This document shows positions 41,826 to 50,093 of a DNA stretch of 50,093 nt, one piece after another (the stretch's first letter is position 1; every line of letters begins with the position of its first letter). The stretch is taken from positions 1 to 50,093 of the forward strand of contig JAFGLU010000043.1 of the NCBI GenBank assembly GCA_016927865.1. The letters are read 5' to 3'. This DNA comes from Anaerolineaceae bacterium. Its GTDB lineage: Bacteria; Chloroflexota; Anaerolineae; Anaerolineales; Anaerolineaceae. The position numbers and the translations under genes are program-made. The notes beneath the pieces are model-generated. The model saw nothing but the letters and a program-made list of their open reading frames with translations. It was not told where the DNA came from and did not search any database.

Positions 41826-42767
41826 CTATGATTGCTGGCTCCAGGCTGAGGGTGGGGAATTTTGCTGGGGGTTCTTCTTGTTCTGTTCCGAAAGAACCAT
41901 GCCGAGCAGAATCAAGGCGATACCAACTCCGGACACCAGGGTGATTGGTTCGCGCAGCACCAACACCGACACGCTGATGGTGACGAGCGGCACCAGGTAG
42001 ATATAAACGCTGGTTTTGACCGGCCCGAGAAGGTGAACGGCATAGTTCCAGGTGACGTAACACAAGGCTGAGGCTCCCACGCCCAGAAAGAGCAGGTGCA
42101 GCAGACTGGGAAGATCGGCGAGGCGCTCGAATCCAAAGCGGAAATCGAACAATGGCAGCAACGGCAGCAAGAAGAGCAGCCCGTAGGTGACCACCTTGCG
42201 CGTCATGGCCAGCGACGAGCCCTGCTCCGCGCTGACTTGTTTGACCAGCACGCTGTAGAAAGCCCATACCAGCGCTGCCAGGATGCAGAGCAGATCGCCG
42301 AGAGGGTTGAGCTTGAGCACCATGCTGCCGTTGAAAGAAATCAAGATGATGCCGGCGATGGCGGCGGTGAAGCCGAGGAAGAAGTTGGTTTTGAGCTTTT
42401 CGCCGAGCAGGGCACGGCTGACCAATGCCGTGAACAATGGGGCCACCGAAACCAGCACGCTAACATTAGCCGCCAGGGTGTAGGAGAGGGCGATGTTCTG
42501 AAAGATGAAGTAAAGGGTCGCGCCACACAGGCCCGCCAGCATGATCTTCCATTCACCTCGCAAGAAGTCTCGGCCCAGTTTGAACTCGGCCAAGCGCGGC
42601 GGGTTGACGATGGTCAGAGCCAGCCCACCGAAAACAAGGCGGAAGAACATGATTTCAATCGGGGTGAAGTTTTCCAGCAGCACCTTGGTATTGATGAAAG
42701 TGATGCCCCAGATGGTGATGGTCAATAGGGCGGCGAGGTGACCGGGGAGTGTCGTTTTTGGTTTCAT
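41826..42767 (-). CDS. EamA/DMT-family transporter
   Basis: A 313-aa membrane protein with ten predicted helices and two EamA domains. The first begins AALLTITIWGITFINTKVLL and contains LFTALVSRALLGEKLK; the second contains YLVPLVTISVSVLVLREPITL. This is the full-length drug/metabolite transporter architecture, unlike the half-size protein at 17905. The substrate is unknown. The C-terminal tail is polar and rich in Gln, Ser and Pro. No ribosome site is evident; a TATAAC lies 9 bases before the ATG, so the leader may be very short. Confidence 0.88.
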   Translation of the reverse strand: MKPKTTLPGHLAALLTITIWGITFINTKVLLENFTPIEIMFFRLVFGGLALTIVNPPRLAEFKLGRDFLRGEWKIMLAGLCGATLYFIFQNIALSYTLAANVSVLVSVAPLFTALVSRALLGEKLKTNFFLGFTAAIAGIILISFNGSMVLKLNPLGDLLCILAALVWAFYSVLVKQVSAEQGSSLAMTRKVVTYGLLFLLPLLPLFDFRFGFERLADLPSLLHLLFLGVGASALCYVTWNYAVHLLGPVKTSVYIYLVPLVTISVSVLVLREPITLVSGVGIALILLGMVLSEQNKKNPQQNSPPSAWSQQS

Positions 42768-42809
42768 TGATTGGATGTTATATCACGAATAGGCGAAAAT
42801 TGATTGTTG

Positions 42810-42815
42810 TATAAT
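42810..42815 (+). promoter_or_regulatory. -10 box of the dynamin-like gene
   Basis: TATAAT preceded by TTG lies 65 bases before the ATG. The -35 region is weak. It lies back-to-back with the EamA transporter start. Confidence 0.5.
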
Positions 42816-42879
42816 GGATTTTAGTCGCCTCGGGATGGCCGTAGGGGGCGGCATTGATTTGGTTACTGGAGGAAAATTC

Positions 42880-44631
42880 ATGTCCCTCTCTTTTTTGACC
42901 GATGAGCAAGCCCAATTCCTGCGGGATGAAAAAGAAGCCCTGGCAGACATGCGCCTGTCGCTAACTGAACTGGGGGCACCCCGTGATGGGCTGGCGAATC
43001 TGCAAGAAGCTATTTTGCAATTGGACGAATTGTTCTTGATCGTTGTGGTAGGCGAGTTTAACGCTGGGAAGAGTGCCCTGGTGAATGCGCTGCTGGGCGA
43101 AAGCGTGCTGCGGGAAGGGGCCACCCCCACCACTTCGCGCGTGACGCTGGTGAAATGGGGGGAGCAAGCCGCCGAGCAGGTGGTGGATGAGGGTTATGCG
43201 GTTTTCACCCATCCCTTGCCTTTGCTCAAAGAATTAAACATCGTCGACACGCCCGGAACCAACGCCGTGATCCGGCAGCACGAGCGGCTCACCGACGAAT
43301 TCATCCCGCGCAGTGACTTGGTGTTGTTCATCACCTCGGCGGACCGGCCCATGACGGAGAGCGAGCGGCTGTTTCTGGAGCGCATCCTGGCCTGGGGCAA
43401 GAAAATTGTCTTTGTGCTCAACAAGGCCGATATCTTTGAGGATGAAGCCGCGTTGAAGGAGGTGCAGGAATTTTTGCTGCAGCATGCCACCTCGGTGTTG
43501 GGGAGTGCCCCGGTGCTCTTCACGGTGTCGGCCCGGCTGGCCAAGCGGGCCTGGTCCGAGCCGGATGCTGAGCAAAGCAAACTCCTGCGCGCCAACAGCC
43601 GCCTGGACGAATTGGAACAGTACATTACCGCCACATTGGATGACTCTGCGCGGCTGCGGCTCAAGTTCATGAATCCGTTGGGAGTGGCGGAGCACCTGAT
43701 GAGCGAGGCGGAAGGGGCTTTGCAAGCCAGGGTGGAGGATTTGAAAGAGGACCGGGAGACGGCCGATGCGCTGGAGGCTGTAATCCACGGGTACCAGCGT
43801 GATTTGGACAGCGAGCTGGCTCCGCGCCTGGCAGAGGTGGAGAACATCCTGCACCGCTTGCAGCAGCGAGGTCTGGACTTTTTTGACAACACTTTACGCC
43901 TGACCAATATTCAGAACCTTGTTCGGGGTGATAGGGTGAGGGCGCAGTTTGAAAAGGAAGTCCTGGCGGATGTGCCCCAACAGATTGAAGAGCAGGTGCA
44001 TCGCATGATCGACTGGTTGGTGCAAAAGGACCTGCACGAATGGCAGCAGGTGATGAGCTATCTGCAACGGCGCAGGGCTGTGAACGTGGATCACATCGTG
44101 GGTGAAAGCGGCGGGCCGCGCGAAACGCATCGCAGGGAATTGATCGATACCGTGGGTAAGACCGTGCAAATGATCGTAGATTCCTACGACCGCAATCAAG
44201 AAGCCAGCGAGTTGGCCTCGGGCGTGGAGGCAGCCGTGGCCCAGACGGCGCTGCTGGAAGCAGGCGCGGTGGGGTTGGGGGCGCTGCTCACGGCAGTGGT
44301 GCTTTCCTCTACCCTGGATATCACCGGGACGCTGGCGGCGGGGACGATGGCGATTTTGGGTTTGTTCGTCATCCCCTATAAGCGCAAGCAGGCCAAAGAA
44401 GCCTTCCGAGAGAAGATGGAAGCCTTGCGGGTCAAGCTGGTTGAGACATTGACCAACCAGTTCAATAATGAGTGCGCGGATGCGGTGACGCGTTTGAAGG
44501 ACGGCGTAGCCCCTTATACACGCTACGTACAAGCGGAGCGCGAGAGCATTGCGCAGGCCGAAGGCAAGCTGGCGGCGCTGCGGCAGAAGCTGTCGGCGCT
44601 CAAGGCTCGTTGTGATGTGGTCATGAAGTAG
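42880..44631 (+). CDS. Bacterial dynamin-like GTPase
   Basis: A 583-aa protein. The GTPase domain has G1 GEFNAGKSALVN (P-loop at about 58-65), a G2 threonine in ATPTTSRVT, G3 NIVDTPGTNA and G4 VLNKADIF. It is followed by long helical regions, then a hydrophobic hairpin (LLEAGAVGLGALLTAVVL and LAAGTMAILGLFVI) and a C-terminal coiled coil. This is the order of bacterial dynamin-like proteins that bind and remodel membranes. I chose the ATG at 42880, seven bases after GGAGG; the upstream 22 codons overlap the promoter. It stands alone, so its role (stress, membrane repair or phage response) cannot be fixed. Confidence 0.9.
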   Translation: MSLSFLTDEQAQFLRDEKEALADMRLSLTELGAPRDGLANLQEAILQLDELFLIVVVGEFNAGKSALVNALLGESVLREGATPTTSRVTLVKWGEQAAEQVVDEGYAVFTHPLPLLKELNIVDTPGTNAVIRQHERLTDEFIPRSDLVLFITSADRPMTESERLFLERILAWGKKIVFVLNKADIFEDEAALKEVQEFLLQHATSVLGSAPVLFTVSARLAKRAWSEPDAEQSKLLRANSRLDELEQYITATLDDSARLRLKFMNPLGVAEHLMSEAEGALQARVEDLKEDRETADALEAVIHGYQRDLDSELAPRLAEVENILHRLQQRGLDFFDNTLRLTNIQNLVRGDRVRAQFEKEVLADVPQQIEEQVHRMIDWLVQKDLHEWQQVMSYLQRRRAVNVDHIVGESGGPRETHRRELIDTVGKTVQMIVDSYDRNQEASELASGVEAAVAQTALLEAGAVGLGALLTAVVLSSTLDITGTLAAGTMAILGLFVIPYKRKQAKEAFREKMEALRVKLVETLTNQFNNECADAVTRLKDGVAPYTRYVQAERESIAQAEGKLAALRQKLSALKARCDVVMK

Positions 44632-44641
44632 GGATTTAAAA

Positions 44642-44674
44642 AGACCTGACAGGTTTTTAAAACCTGTCAGGTCT
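44642..44674. terminator. Bidirectional terminator between the dynamin-like gene and thrS
   Basis: A 16-bp perfect inverted repeat (arm AGACCTGACAGGTTTT) with A/T-rich flanks lies between convergent genes. The arm design matches other palindromes in the window. Confidence 0.8.
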
Positions 44675-44685
44675 AAGAAAAAGAT

Positions 44686-46494
<1,809 letters not shown>

Positions 46495-46510
46495 ACCAAC
46501 CTCCTGTAGA

Positions 46511-46544
46511 AAACAAAAAACGCCCGTCCTCTTGGGACGAGCGT
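46511..46544 (-). terminator. Regulated terminator of the thrS T-box
   Basis: On the minus strand ACGCTCGTCC and its partner form a 10-bp stem (one G-T pair) with a 5-base loop, followed by TTTTTTGTTTT. It overlaps the 3' side of the T-box region and is the off-state hairpin. Confidence 0.85.
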
Positions 46545-46755
46545 TATGTACGCGCGTGGTTCCACCCAAGTTGACTGCCCGGTGGGGCAATCCACTCTGG
46601 GGCCAGTAACGGGGCCATTCGTTTGCCTTTCTTTCCGATATGGATTTTTGGCAACCGCTCGCGGGTGGTGTTCTCTGGTGCGCTGCTCAAGCCGGTTTCC
46701 AGTCAATGACCGGCTCTCTCTGAGAGTGCTGCACCGGGTACTGTCCCGGTCTATG
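46511..46755 (-). promoter_or_regulatory. T-box riboswitch, threonine specifier
   Basis: Read on the minus strand, the leader has stem I elements (GGGACAGTA near the 5' end, AGAGAGCCGG, and a distal loop with ACCGGC). The specifier loop GAGAAC-ACC-ACC has ACC, a threonine codon, at 46667-46669. The antiterminator sequence GGGTGGAACCACGCG lies at 46553-46567, with TGGA to pair with an uncharged tRNA 3' end. The regulated terminator follows. Uncharged tRNA-Thr should permit thrS transcription. The 5' end lies about 13 bases from the tRNA-Val 3' end, with no promoter between. Confidence 0.9.
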
Positions 46756-46764
46756 CGTTTGAGT

Positions 46765-46837
46765 GGGCGATATAGGGCTCGAACCTACGACCTTCTCGAT
46801 GTCAACGAGATGCTCTAACCAACTGAGCTAACCGCCC
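46765..46837 (-). tRNA. tRNA-Val (anticodon GAC)
   Basis: A 73-base cloverleaf on the minus strand. Acceptor GGGCGGT pairs with ATCGCCC (one G-T), the D arm is GCTC/GAGC, the anticodon stem TCTCG/CGAGA holds loop TTGACAT with anticodon GAC, and the T arm is GTAGG-TTCGAGC-CCTAT. CCA is not encoded. A sigma70-type promoter lies 12 bases upstream. The T-box of thrS follows almost directly, implying one primary transcript. Confidence 0.95.
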
Positions 46838-46848
46838 GAAGTGAGAAT

Positions 46849-46877
46849 ATTATAACGCCAAGGCGCTCAGTTGGCAA
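46849..46877 (-). promoter_or_regulatory. Promoter of tRNA-Val and, apparently, thrS
   Basis: On the minus strand TTGCCA (46872-46877), a 17-base spacer and TATAAT (46849-46854). It is the only convincing promoter upstream of the T-box leader. Confidence 0.7.
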
Positions 46878-46975
46878 TGGGTAGAAGCTTTTTTTTTGCA
46901 AAGTTTGGGTCATTGGGAATTGGCGTGATGAAATCTGCAATTGGGGGCCTACCATCCCAACTTCTAAAGAACATT

Positions 46976-46981
46976 TATAAT
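46976..46981 (+). promoter_or_regulatory. -10 box upstream of the nucleotidyltransferase gene
   Basis: TATAAT 32 bases before the ATG at 47014; the -35 region is weak. Confidence 0.4.
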
Positions 46982-47013
46982 ACACAACCAGACCTATTTT
47001 GAAGGATGAACTC

Positions 47014-47814
47014 ATGGGAAAAAGTGAATGGACGGGCACGCCTTATTCTTATGTGAACGAACTGGTTCAGGTTGTGATGGAAGGTGCGCGAGGCGTTTTG
47101 GGGAAGGGCTTTGTGGGCATGTACCTGGATGGGTCGCTGGCGAACGGCGGTTTTGACCAGGGCAGCGACATAGATTTCGTGGTGGTGACCGAAGAGGATG
47201 TTGCTGGGGAGTTGTTCCTGGCTCTGCGCGAAATGCATGATCAGATCTCTGTGCTGGATACTCCCTGGGCAATCCAGTTGGAAGGGTCCTATATCTCGCG
47301 CCAGGGTATCCGGCGCTACGACCCTGGGCATTTCCTGTTTCCCAACCTGGAGCGCGGACAGGGTGAGCGCCTGAAGATGGCCGAGCACGACCCAATCTGG
47401 GCGGTGCACCGCTGGGTTTTGCGCGAGCGGGGCATCATCGTGACGGGGCCAGACCCGCGCACGCTGGTCGACCCGGTGAGCGCCGAGGAGTTGCGGGCGG
47501 GGTCGCGGCACACATTGAACACCTGGGCAACGCGCCTGGCGGAGCACCCCGAGCAGATGAGCAGTAAGGGTTACCAATCCTATGTGGTGCTGACGCTGTG
47601 CCGTATACTTTATACGCTGGAGTTAGGCGAGGTGGCCTCCAAGCAGGTGGCGGCGAGCCGGGCCCAGGAACGATTGGGGCAGCGCTTTGGCGGGCTCATC
47701 GAACAGGCGTTGCGAGAGCGACTGCAATCCGATGGGGCGCCTGATGCAGAAACGCTGCGCAAAACGGTGGAGATGATCGGTTTTGTGCAAGCCATTGCGC
47801 AGAACCGGGCGTGA
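47014..47814 (+). CDS. Nucleotidyltransferase, aminoglycoside adenylyltransferase-like
   Basis: A 266-aa protein with the Pol-beta nucleotidyltransferase motif LDGSLANGGFDQGSDIDFVVV, i.e. GS followed by D-x-D, near residues 37-58. A helical C-terminal half contains ELRAGSRHTLNTWA and YVVLTLCRILYTLELG, similar to ANT(3'')/AadA-type and DUF4111 proteins. AadA enzymes transfer AMP to streptomycin or spectinomycin, but many chromosomal relatives have other or unknown substrates, so resistance should not be assumed. The ATG at 47014 has GAAGGA seven bases upstream; a TTG five codons earlier overlaps that site. Confidence 0.75.
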   Translation: MGKSEWTGTPYSYVNELVQVVMEGARGVLGKGFVGMYLDGSLANGGFDQGSDIDFVVVTEEDVAGELFLALREMHDQISVLDTPWAIQLEGSYISRQGIRRYDPGHFLFPNLERGQGERLKMAEHDPIWAVHRWVLRERGIIVTGPDPRTLVDPVSAEELRAGSRHTLNTWATRLAEHPEQMSSKGYQSYVVLTLCRILYTLELGEVASKQVAASRAQERLGQRFGGLIEQALRERLQSDGAPDAETLRKTVEMIGFVQAIAQNRA

Positions 47815-47820
47815 ATTTGC

Positions 47821-47849
47821 TTGACAGGCAGCCGGGCTGGGACGACAAT
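47821..47849 (+). promoter_or_regulatory. Promoter of the zinc-ribbon membrane protein, probably leaderless
   Basis: TTGACA (47821-47826), a 17-base spacer and GACAAT (47844-47849), then six bases and the ATG at 47856. No ribosome site is present, so transcription should start at or beside the ATG. Confidence 0.6.
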
Positions 47850-47855
47850 TAGCCT

Positions 47856-48416
47856 ATGACTGACAAACCTCCCTCCACTTGCCCAAGATGCACTGCCGTG
47901 TTGAGCGGCGAGCCGAGCGTTTGCCCGTACTGCGGGCAGGAACTTTCCAAGTCAGAGGCCTCTGTTGTGGCCCAACCTTTTGATCCGCCCGCTCCCGTCG
48001 CTCCCGTGCCGCCGGCGAAACCGGTGGACCAGGTGCCGGAGTGGCTGGCTGACGACGCCGAGGAACTGGCGGCGAAATACGGTGTGAAAGAAGAAGCCAA
48101 GAAGCAGTCCGATGCCAAAGTGGCCGAGGCAGGCAAAGAAGCCACTGCTGCGGCTGTTCAGGCAGCCCAGGCCAGCCAGGTCGTCACCGGCAAATACAAG
48201 AAGAGCCTGGGATGGGGCTGCCTGGGTGGCTGTGTAAGCTATGTTCTTTTCACCGTGATGTGCCTCTTCTCCGCTTTTGTGATCGAAGAAGTGGCCTTCC
48301 CCGGACAGTGGGAGTCGCTGGAAAGCCCGTTTGGGGTGCTGGCGTGGATTATCCCCGGGCTGATCGGCCTGGCCGTGCTGGCGCTGATCACTTACCTGGG
48401 ACGCAAAAAGAGCTGA
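47856..48416 (+). CDS. Zinc-ribbon membrane protein, unknown function
   Basis: A 186-aa protein. An N-terminal zinc ribbon (CPRC...CPYC, residues 9-26) is followed by a Pro/Ala-rich linker, a Lys/Glu/Ala-rich helical stretch (about 65-108) and two membrane helices (SYVLFTVMCLFSAFVI and AWIIPGLIGLAVLALI). The ribbon should face the cytoplasm. I recognise no named family. Its promoter suggests a leaderless mRNA. It is convergent with another zinc-ribbon gene 15 bases away. Confidence 0.75.
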   Translation: MTDKPPSTCPRCTAVLSGEPSVCPYCGQELSKSEASVVAQPFDPPAPVAPVPPAKPVDQVPEWLADDAEELAAKYGVKEEAKKQSDAKVAEAGKEATAAAVQAAQASQVVTGKYKKSLGWGCLGGCVSYVLFTVMCLFSAFVIEEVAFPGQWESLESPFGVLAWIIPGLIGLAVLALITYLGRKKS

Positions 48417-48431
48417 CGCTTTTTCAAAGCA

Positions 48432-49706
48432 CTAGTCGAGCAGACCCTTGACCCAACCCATCAGGCCTTTGGCAGGCCGCTCCGCGGTGACCTGGCCATT
48501 TTGACCATTGATGAGCACCTCGTATCTGCGATCTTCTAGCTTGTAGTAGGTGAGCCAGACGGGCAGCAGCACCAGGCGGTAGGAATCGACCAGCATCGAG
48601 GATGAACTGAGCCGTAGTTCGTTGACGGCAGGAATCTCGGTATCCAGGATGTTTTGGCGTTCCAATTGCAGGGCAGCCTCACGGGCCTTGAGAGAGGCGT
48701 CGGCAGCGGGGATCTGGTGCGTTTCGGCGGGCCAGCCGGCCAGGTGGCGCAGGTCAAAGGTTTGAAGTTTGCTCAGGTTGAAGCCCTCCAGGGCTGGCAG
48801 CAGCACAGCTGGCAAGCGCCTGGTAGCGGGAACGAGCAGGTTGGGGCGGGAGACCACCCGGGCACCGCTGATTGGAATTAGATGTTTCTTGCGCGTGATT
48901 TGTCCGGCCCATTTGATCTCTCCGCCCACGTCGAACAACCATACCGGCAGGTAGACGCCGAAAACCGGGGCCACTTTTGGATTTTCATCCGGTGGGTCTT
49001 GACGGAACCATTCGATCATTGCTGCGCGAGCGGCCTGCCGGTCGATGGCAAAGGGGAGGATGGCATCGGGGGCGTCAAATTCGCGCTGCTCGACTTGCTC
49101 GAGGGCGTAGGGGGTGTCGCAGTAGGGGCAGTCGGTGGTGAGCGCTTCGGCGGGCAGGATCATCAGCGCGCCACAACCGCGGCAGGTGATGGTGCGGGCG
49201 ACCATGGCATGACGGTGAGCTTTGGCGGTGGCCATCGCAACCGTGAAATCTTCGCTGTGGTTGTGCCCGTTGTTCTCGATCAACTCGCGGGTTTCGCAGT
49301 ATTCACACAGCAAAGTTTGCCCGTCGGGGGCAAAGCTGCGCCTTCCGCCACAACGCGGACAAGTGAAGGAGCGCGCTTCGACATCTTGAGGTTCGCCGGA
49401 CACGGAAGGACTGAAATTGTCGGGATCGACGATTTCTTCGGGCTTGATCTTCCCATCCAGAATGGCCAGCTTGCGCCGGGCGCGGGCGTCACCGAAGTTG
49501 TTGGCCAGGATTTCTTCCAGCAGGGAGCGCTTTTCGGTTGGGTCCTCAGACACTTCGCTGAGCCAGTAGCAGGCTTCCATGCGTTCATCGACCGGCGCGC
49601 CCATATTCAAGAGTCGCTCGAGGTAAAAACGAGCTTCTTTAGATTCTTTTGCTTTGGCAGCCGCTCGGCCGCGGCTGAGTAAGTCATAGGTAAATGAGCC
49701 GGACAT
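48432..49706 (-). CDS. Multi-zinc-ribbon protein with helical N-terminus, unknown function
   Basis: A 424-aa soluble protein. Residues 1-85 form repeat-like helices similar to TPR (ARFYLERLLNMGAPVDERMEACYWL). Two zinc-ribbon modules follow: CPRCGG...CEYC near 115-137 and CRGCG...CPYC near 175-195. The C-terminal half contains VYLPVWLFDVGGEIKWAG and LLPVWLTYYKLEDRRYEVLINGQ-type strands resembling proteins that accompany phage-shock or membrane-associated zinc-ribbon families; that comparison is weak. TAGAAT lies 8 bases before the ATG and no ribosome site is seen. Function unknown. Confidence 0.75.
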   Translation of the reverse strand: MSGSFTYDLLSRGRAAAKAKESKEARFYLERLLNMGAPVDERMEACYWLSEVSEDPTEKRSLLEEILANNFGDARARRKLAILDGKIKPEEIVDPDNFSPSVSGEPQDVEARSFTCPRCGGRRSFAPDGQTLLCEYCETRELIENNGHNHSEDFTVAMATAKAHRHAMVARTITCRGCGALMILPAEALTTDCPYCDTPYALEQVEQREFDAPDAILPFAIDRQAARAAMIEWFRQDPPDENPKVAPVFGVYLPVWLFDVGGEIKWAGQITRKKHLIPISGARVVSRPNLLVPATRRLPAVLLPALEGFNLSKLQTFDLRHLAGWPAETHQIPAADASLKAREAALQLERQNILDTEIPAVNELRLSSSSMLVDSYRLVLLPVWLTYYKLEDRRYEVLINGQNGQVTAERPAKGLMGWVKGLLD

Positions 49707-49949
49707 ATACCAATATTCTAGATGGCAAATGGTGATTTGAACCTTCCAGAATTGTTAGGCTGGGGGATTGTTACAAGTTTGTCAGGCGGTTGGGGGTGGG
49801 AGGGCCAGTTAGATGGTTTTTTCAACAGGTAAGGGTCAGTGCCCTGGAGAATTGCCCGCCCGATCTGCCAGTAGACGTAAAAATCGTATCCGATCACGAA
49901 TTAATTATACCAGCAGGAATTTGCGCCATGGGATCTGTCGTGGTAGTTG

Positions 49950-50002
49950 CCGTAATTTGTGATGAGATTATGGCTTTGCCACAATCTCATCACAAATTAC
50001 GG
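49950..50002. repeat. Inverted repeat with 20-bp arms (tentative copy D)
   Basis: Perfect 20-bp arms (CCGTAATTTGTGATGAGATT) enclose a 13-base segment that itself holds TGGC-TTT-GCCA. On the minus strand the flank carries GTGGAGAAA, shared with the core of copy A, but the rest of the core is not clear. The 387-base terminal region 49707-50093 holds this element and no supported gene. Confidence 0.65.
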
Positions 50003-50093
50003 ATTTCTCCACGTGTGCACGCAAAAGATGTCAGATGCCCAAGGGAAGAGCGGAACGGGCCTGACATAAAGACTGCCAGGTTCCACTGAGCCA

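Noticed and set aside
46495..46590. Longer thrS start 32 codons upstream
   Set aside because: It would run through the T-box antiterminator and terminator. The ATG at 46494 has AGGAGG directly before it.
46750..46800. Separate promoter for the T-box inside the tRNA-Val gene
   Set aside because: The acceptor arm contains a TATATC-like string, but no acceptable -35 box at 16-18 bases and the sequence is constrained by the tRNA.
47014..47814. Antibiotic resistance determinant (aminoglycoside adenylyltransferase)
   Set aside because: The fold is similar, but the surroundings are housekeeping genes without mobile elements. Chromosomal relatives often have other substrates, so I call it only nucleotidyltransferase.
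49790..50089. Plus-strand open frame at the window end
   Set aside because: It crosses the 20-bp inverted repeat, has no recognisable motif and no ribosome site.

Overview
The window reads as a chromosomal segment of a GC-rich bacterium (high GC by eye, not computed). It is most likely a member of the Chloroflexota, and an Anaerolineae-type genome is my best guess. That assignment is inference from gene content and style: a nearly complete dcw cluster with mraZ, DUF58 plus transglutaminase genes, a BMP-type ABC importer, a T-box on thrS, many long intergenic palindromes and several leaderless-looking promoters. There is no rRNA gene, phage, IS transposase or CRISPR array.

Layout. Bases 134-3852 (minus): a two-gene DUF58/transglutaminase operon. 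4038-9871 (minus): a probable cytosine or pyrimidine uptake and salvage operon (yeast-type cytosine deaminase, BMP lipoprotein, double ABC ATPase, two permeases, HAD phosphatase). 10214-10435 (minus): a small membrane protein. 10947-17681 (plus): a LacI-regulated sugar operon with a FucI-fold isomerase, ribulokinase AraB, ribulose-5-phosphate 4-epimerase AraD, a frameshifted AAC(3)-family gene and a DUF4434 protein; it reads as L-arabinose catabolism. 17905-19736 (minus): a cysteine-desulfurase-like enzyme and a half-size EamA protein.

19963-37505 (plus) is the core of the window: mraZ-rsmH-ftsL-ftsI-murF-mraY-murD-ftsW-murG-(CvpA-like)-murC-(65-aa ORF)-murB-ddl-ftsQ-ftsA-ftsZ. It is tightly packed, has many ATGA overlaps, and lacks murE. 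It is preceded by a sigma70-type promoter whose start region is covered by GTGG boxes at exact 10-bp spacing, the expected MraZ autoregulatory target. Strong terminators end it.

37772-39771 (minus): DUF711 protein and an rRNA/tRNA 2'-O-methyltransferase. 40123-41504 (minus): the infC-rpmI-rplT translation operon, in which infC appears to start at a rare AUC codon. 41826-42767 (minus): an EamA transporter. 42880-44631 (plus): a dynamin-like GTPase. 44686-46837 (minus): tRNA-Val(GAC) followed within about 13 bases by a threonine T-box leader and a ThrRS that lacks the TGS domain. 47014-49706: a nucleotidyltransferase and two zinc-ribbon proteins.

The most unusual features are (i) a tRNA-Val apparently co-transcribed with a Thr-specific T-box; (ii) an intergenic repeat family with a conserved 24-base core next to long hairpins, tipped in three cases by a GAA/TTC loop inside a GC clamp; (iii) the MraZ box array; (iv) AUC initiation of infC; and (v) a repeated leaderless promoter pattern with the -10 box exactly 6 bases before ATG. 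No search or folding program was run. All family calls come from recognisable motifs, length and context.
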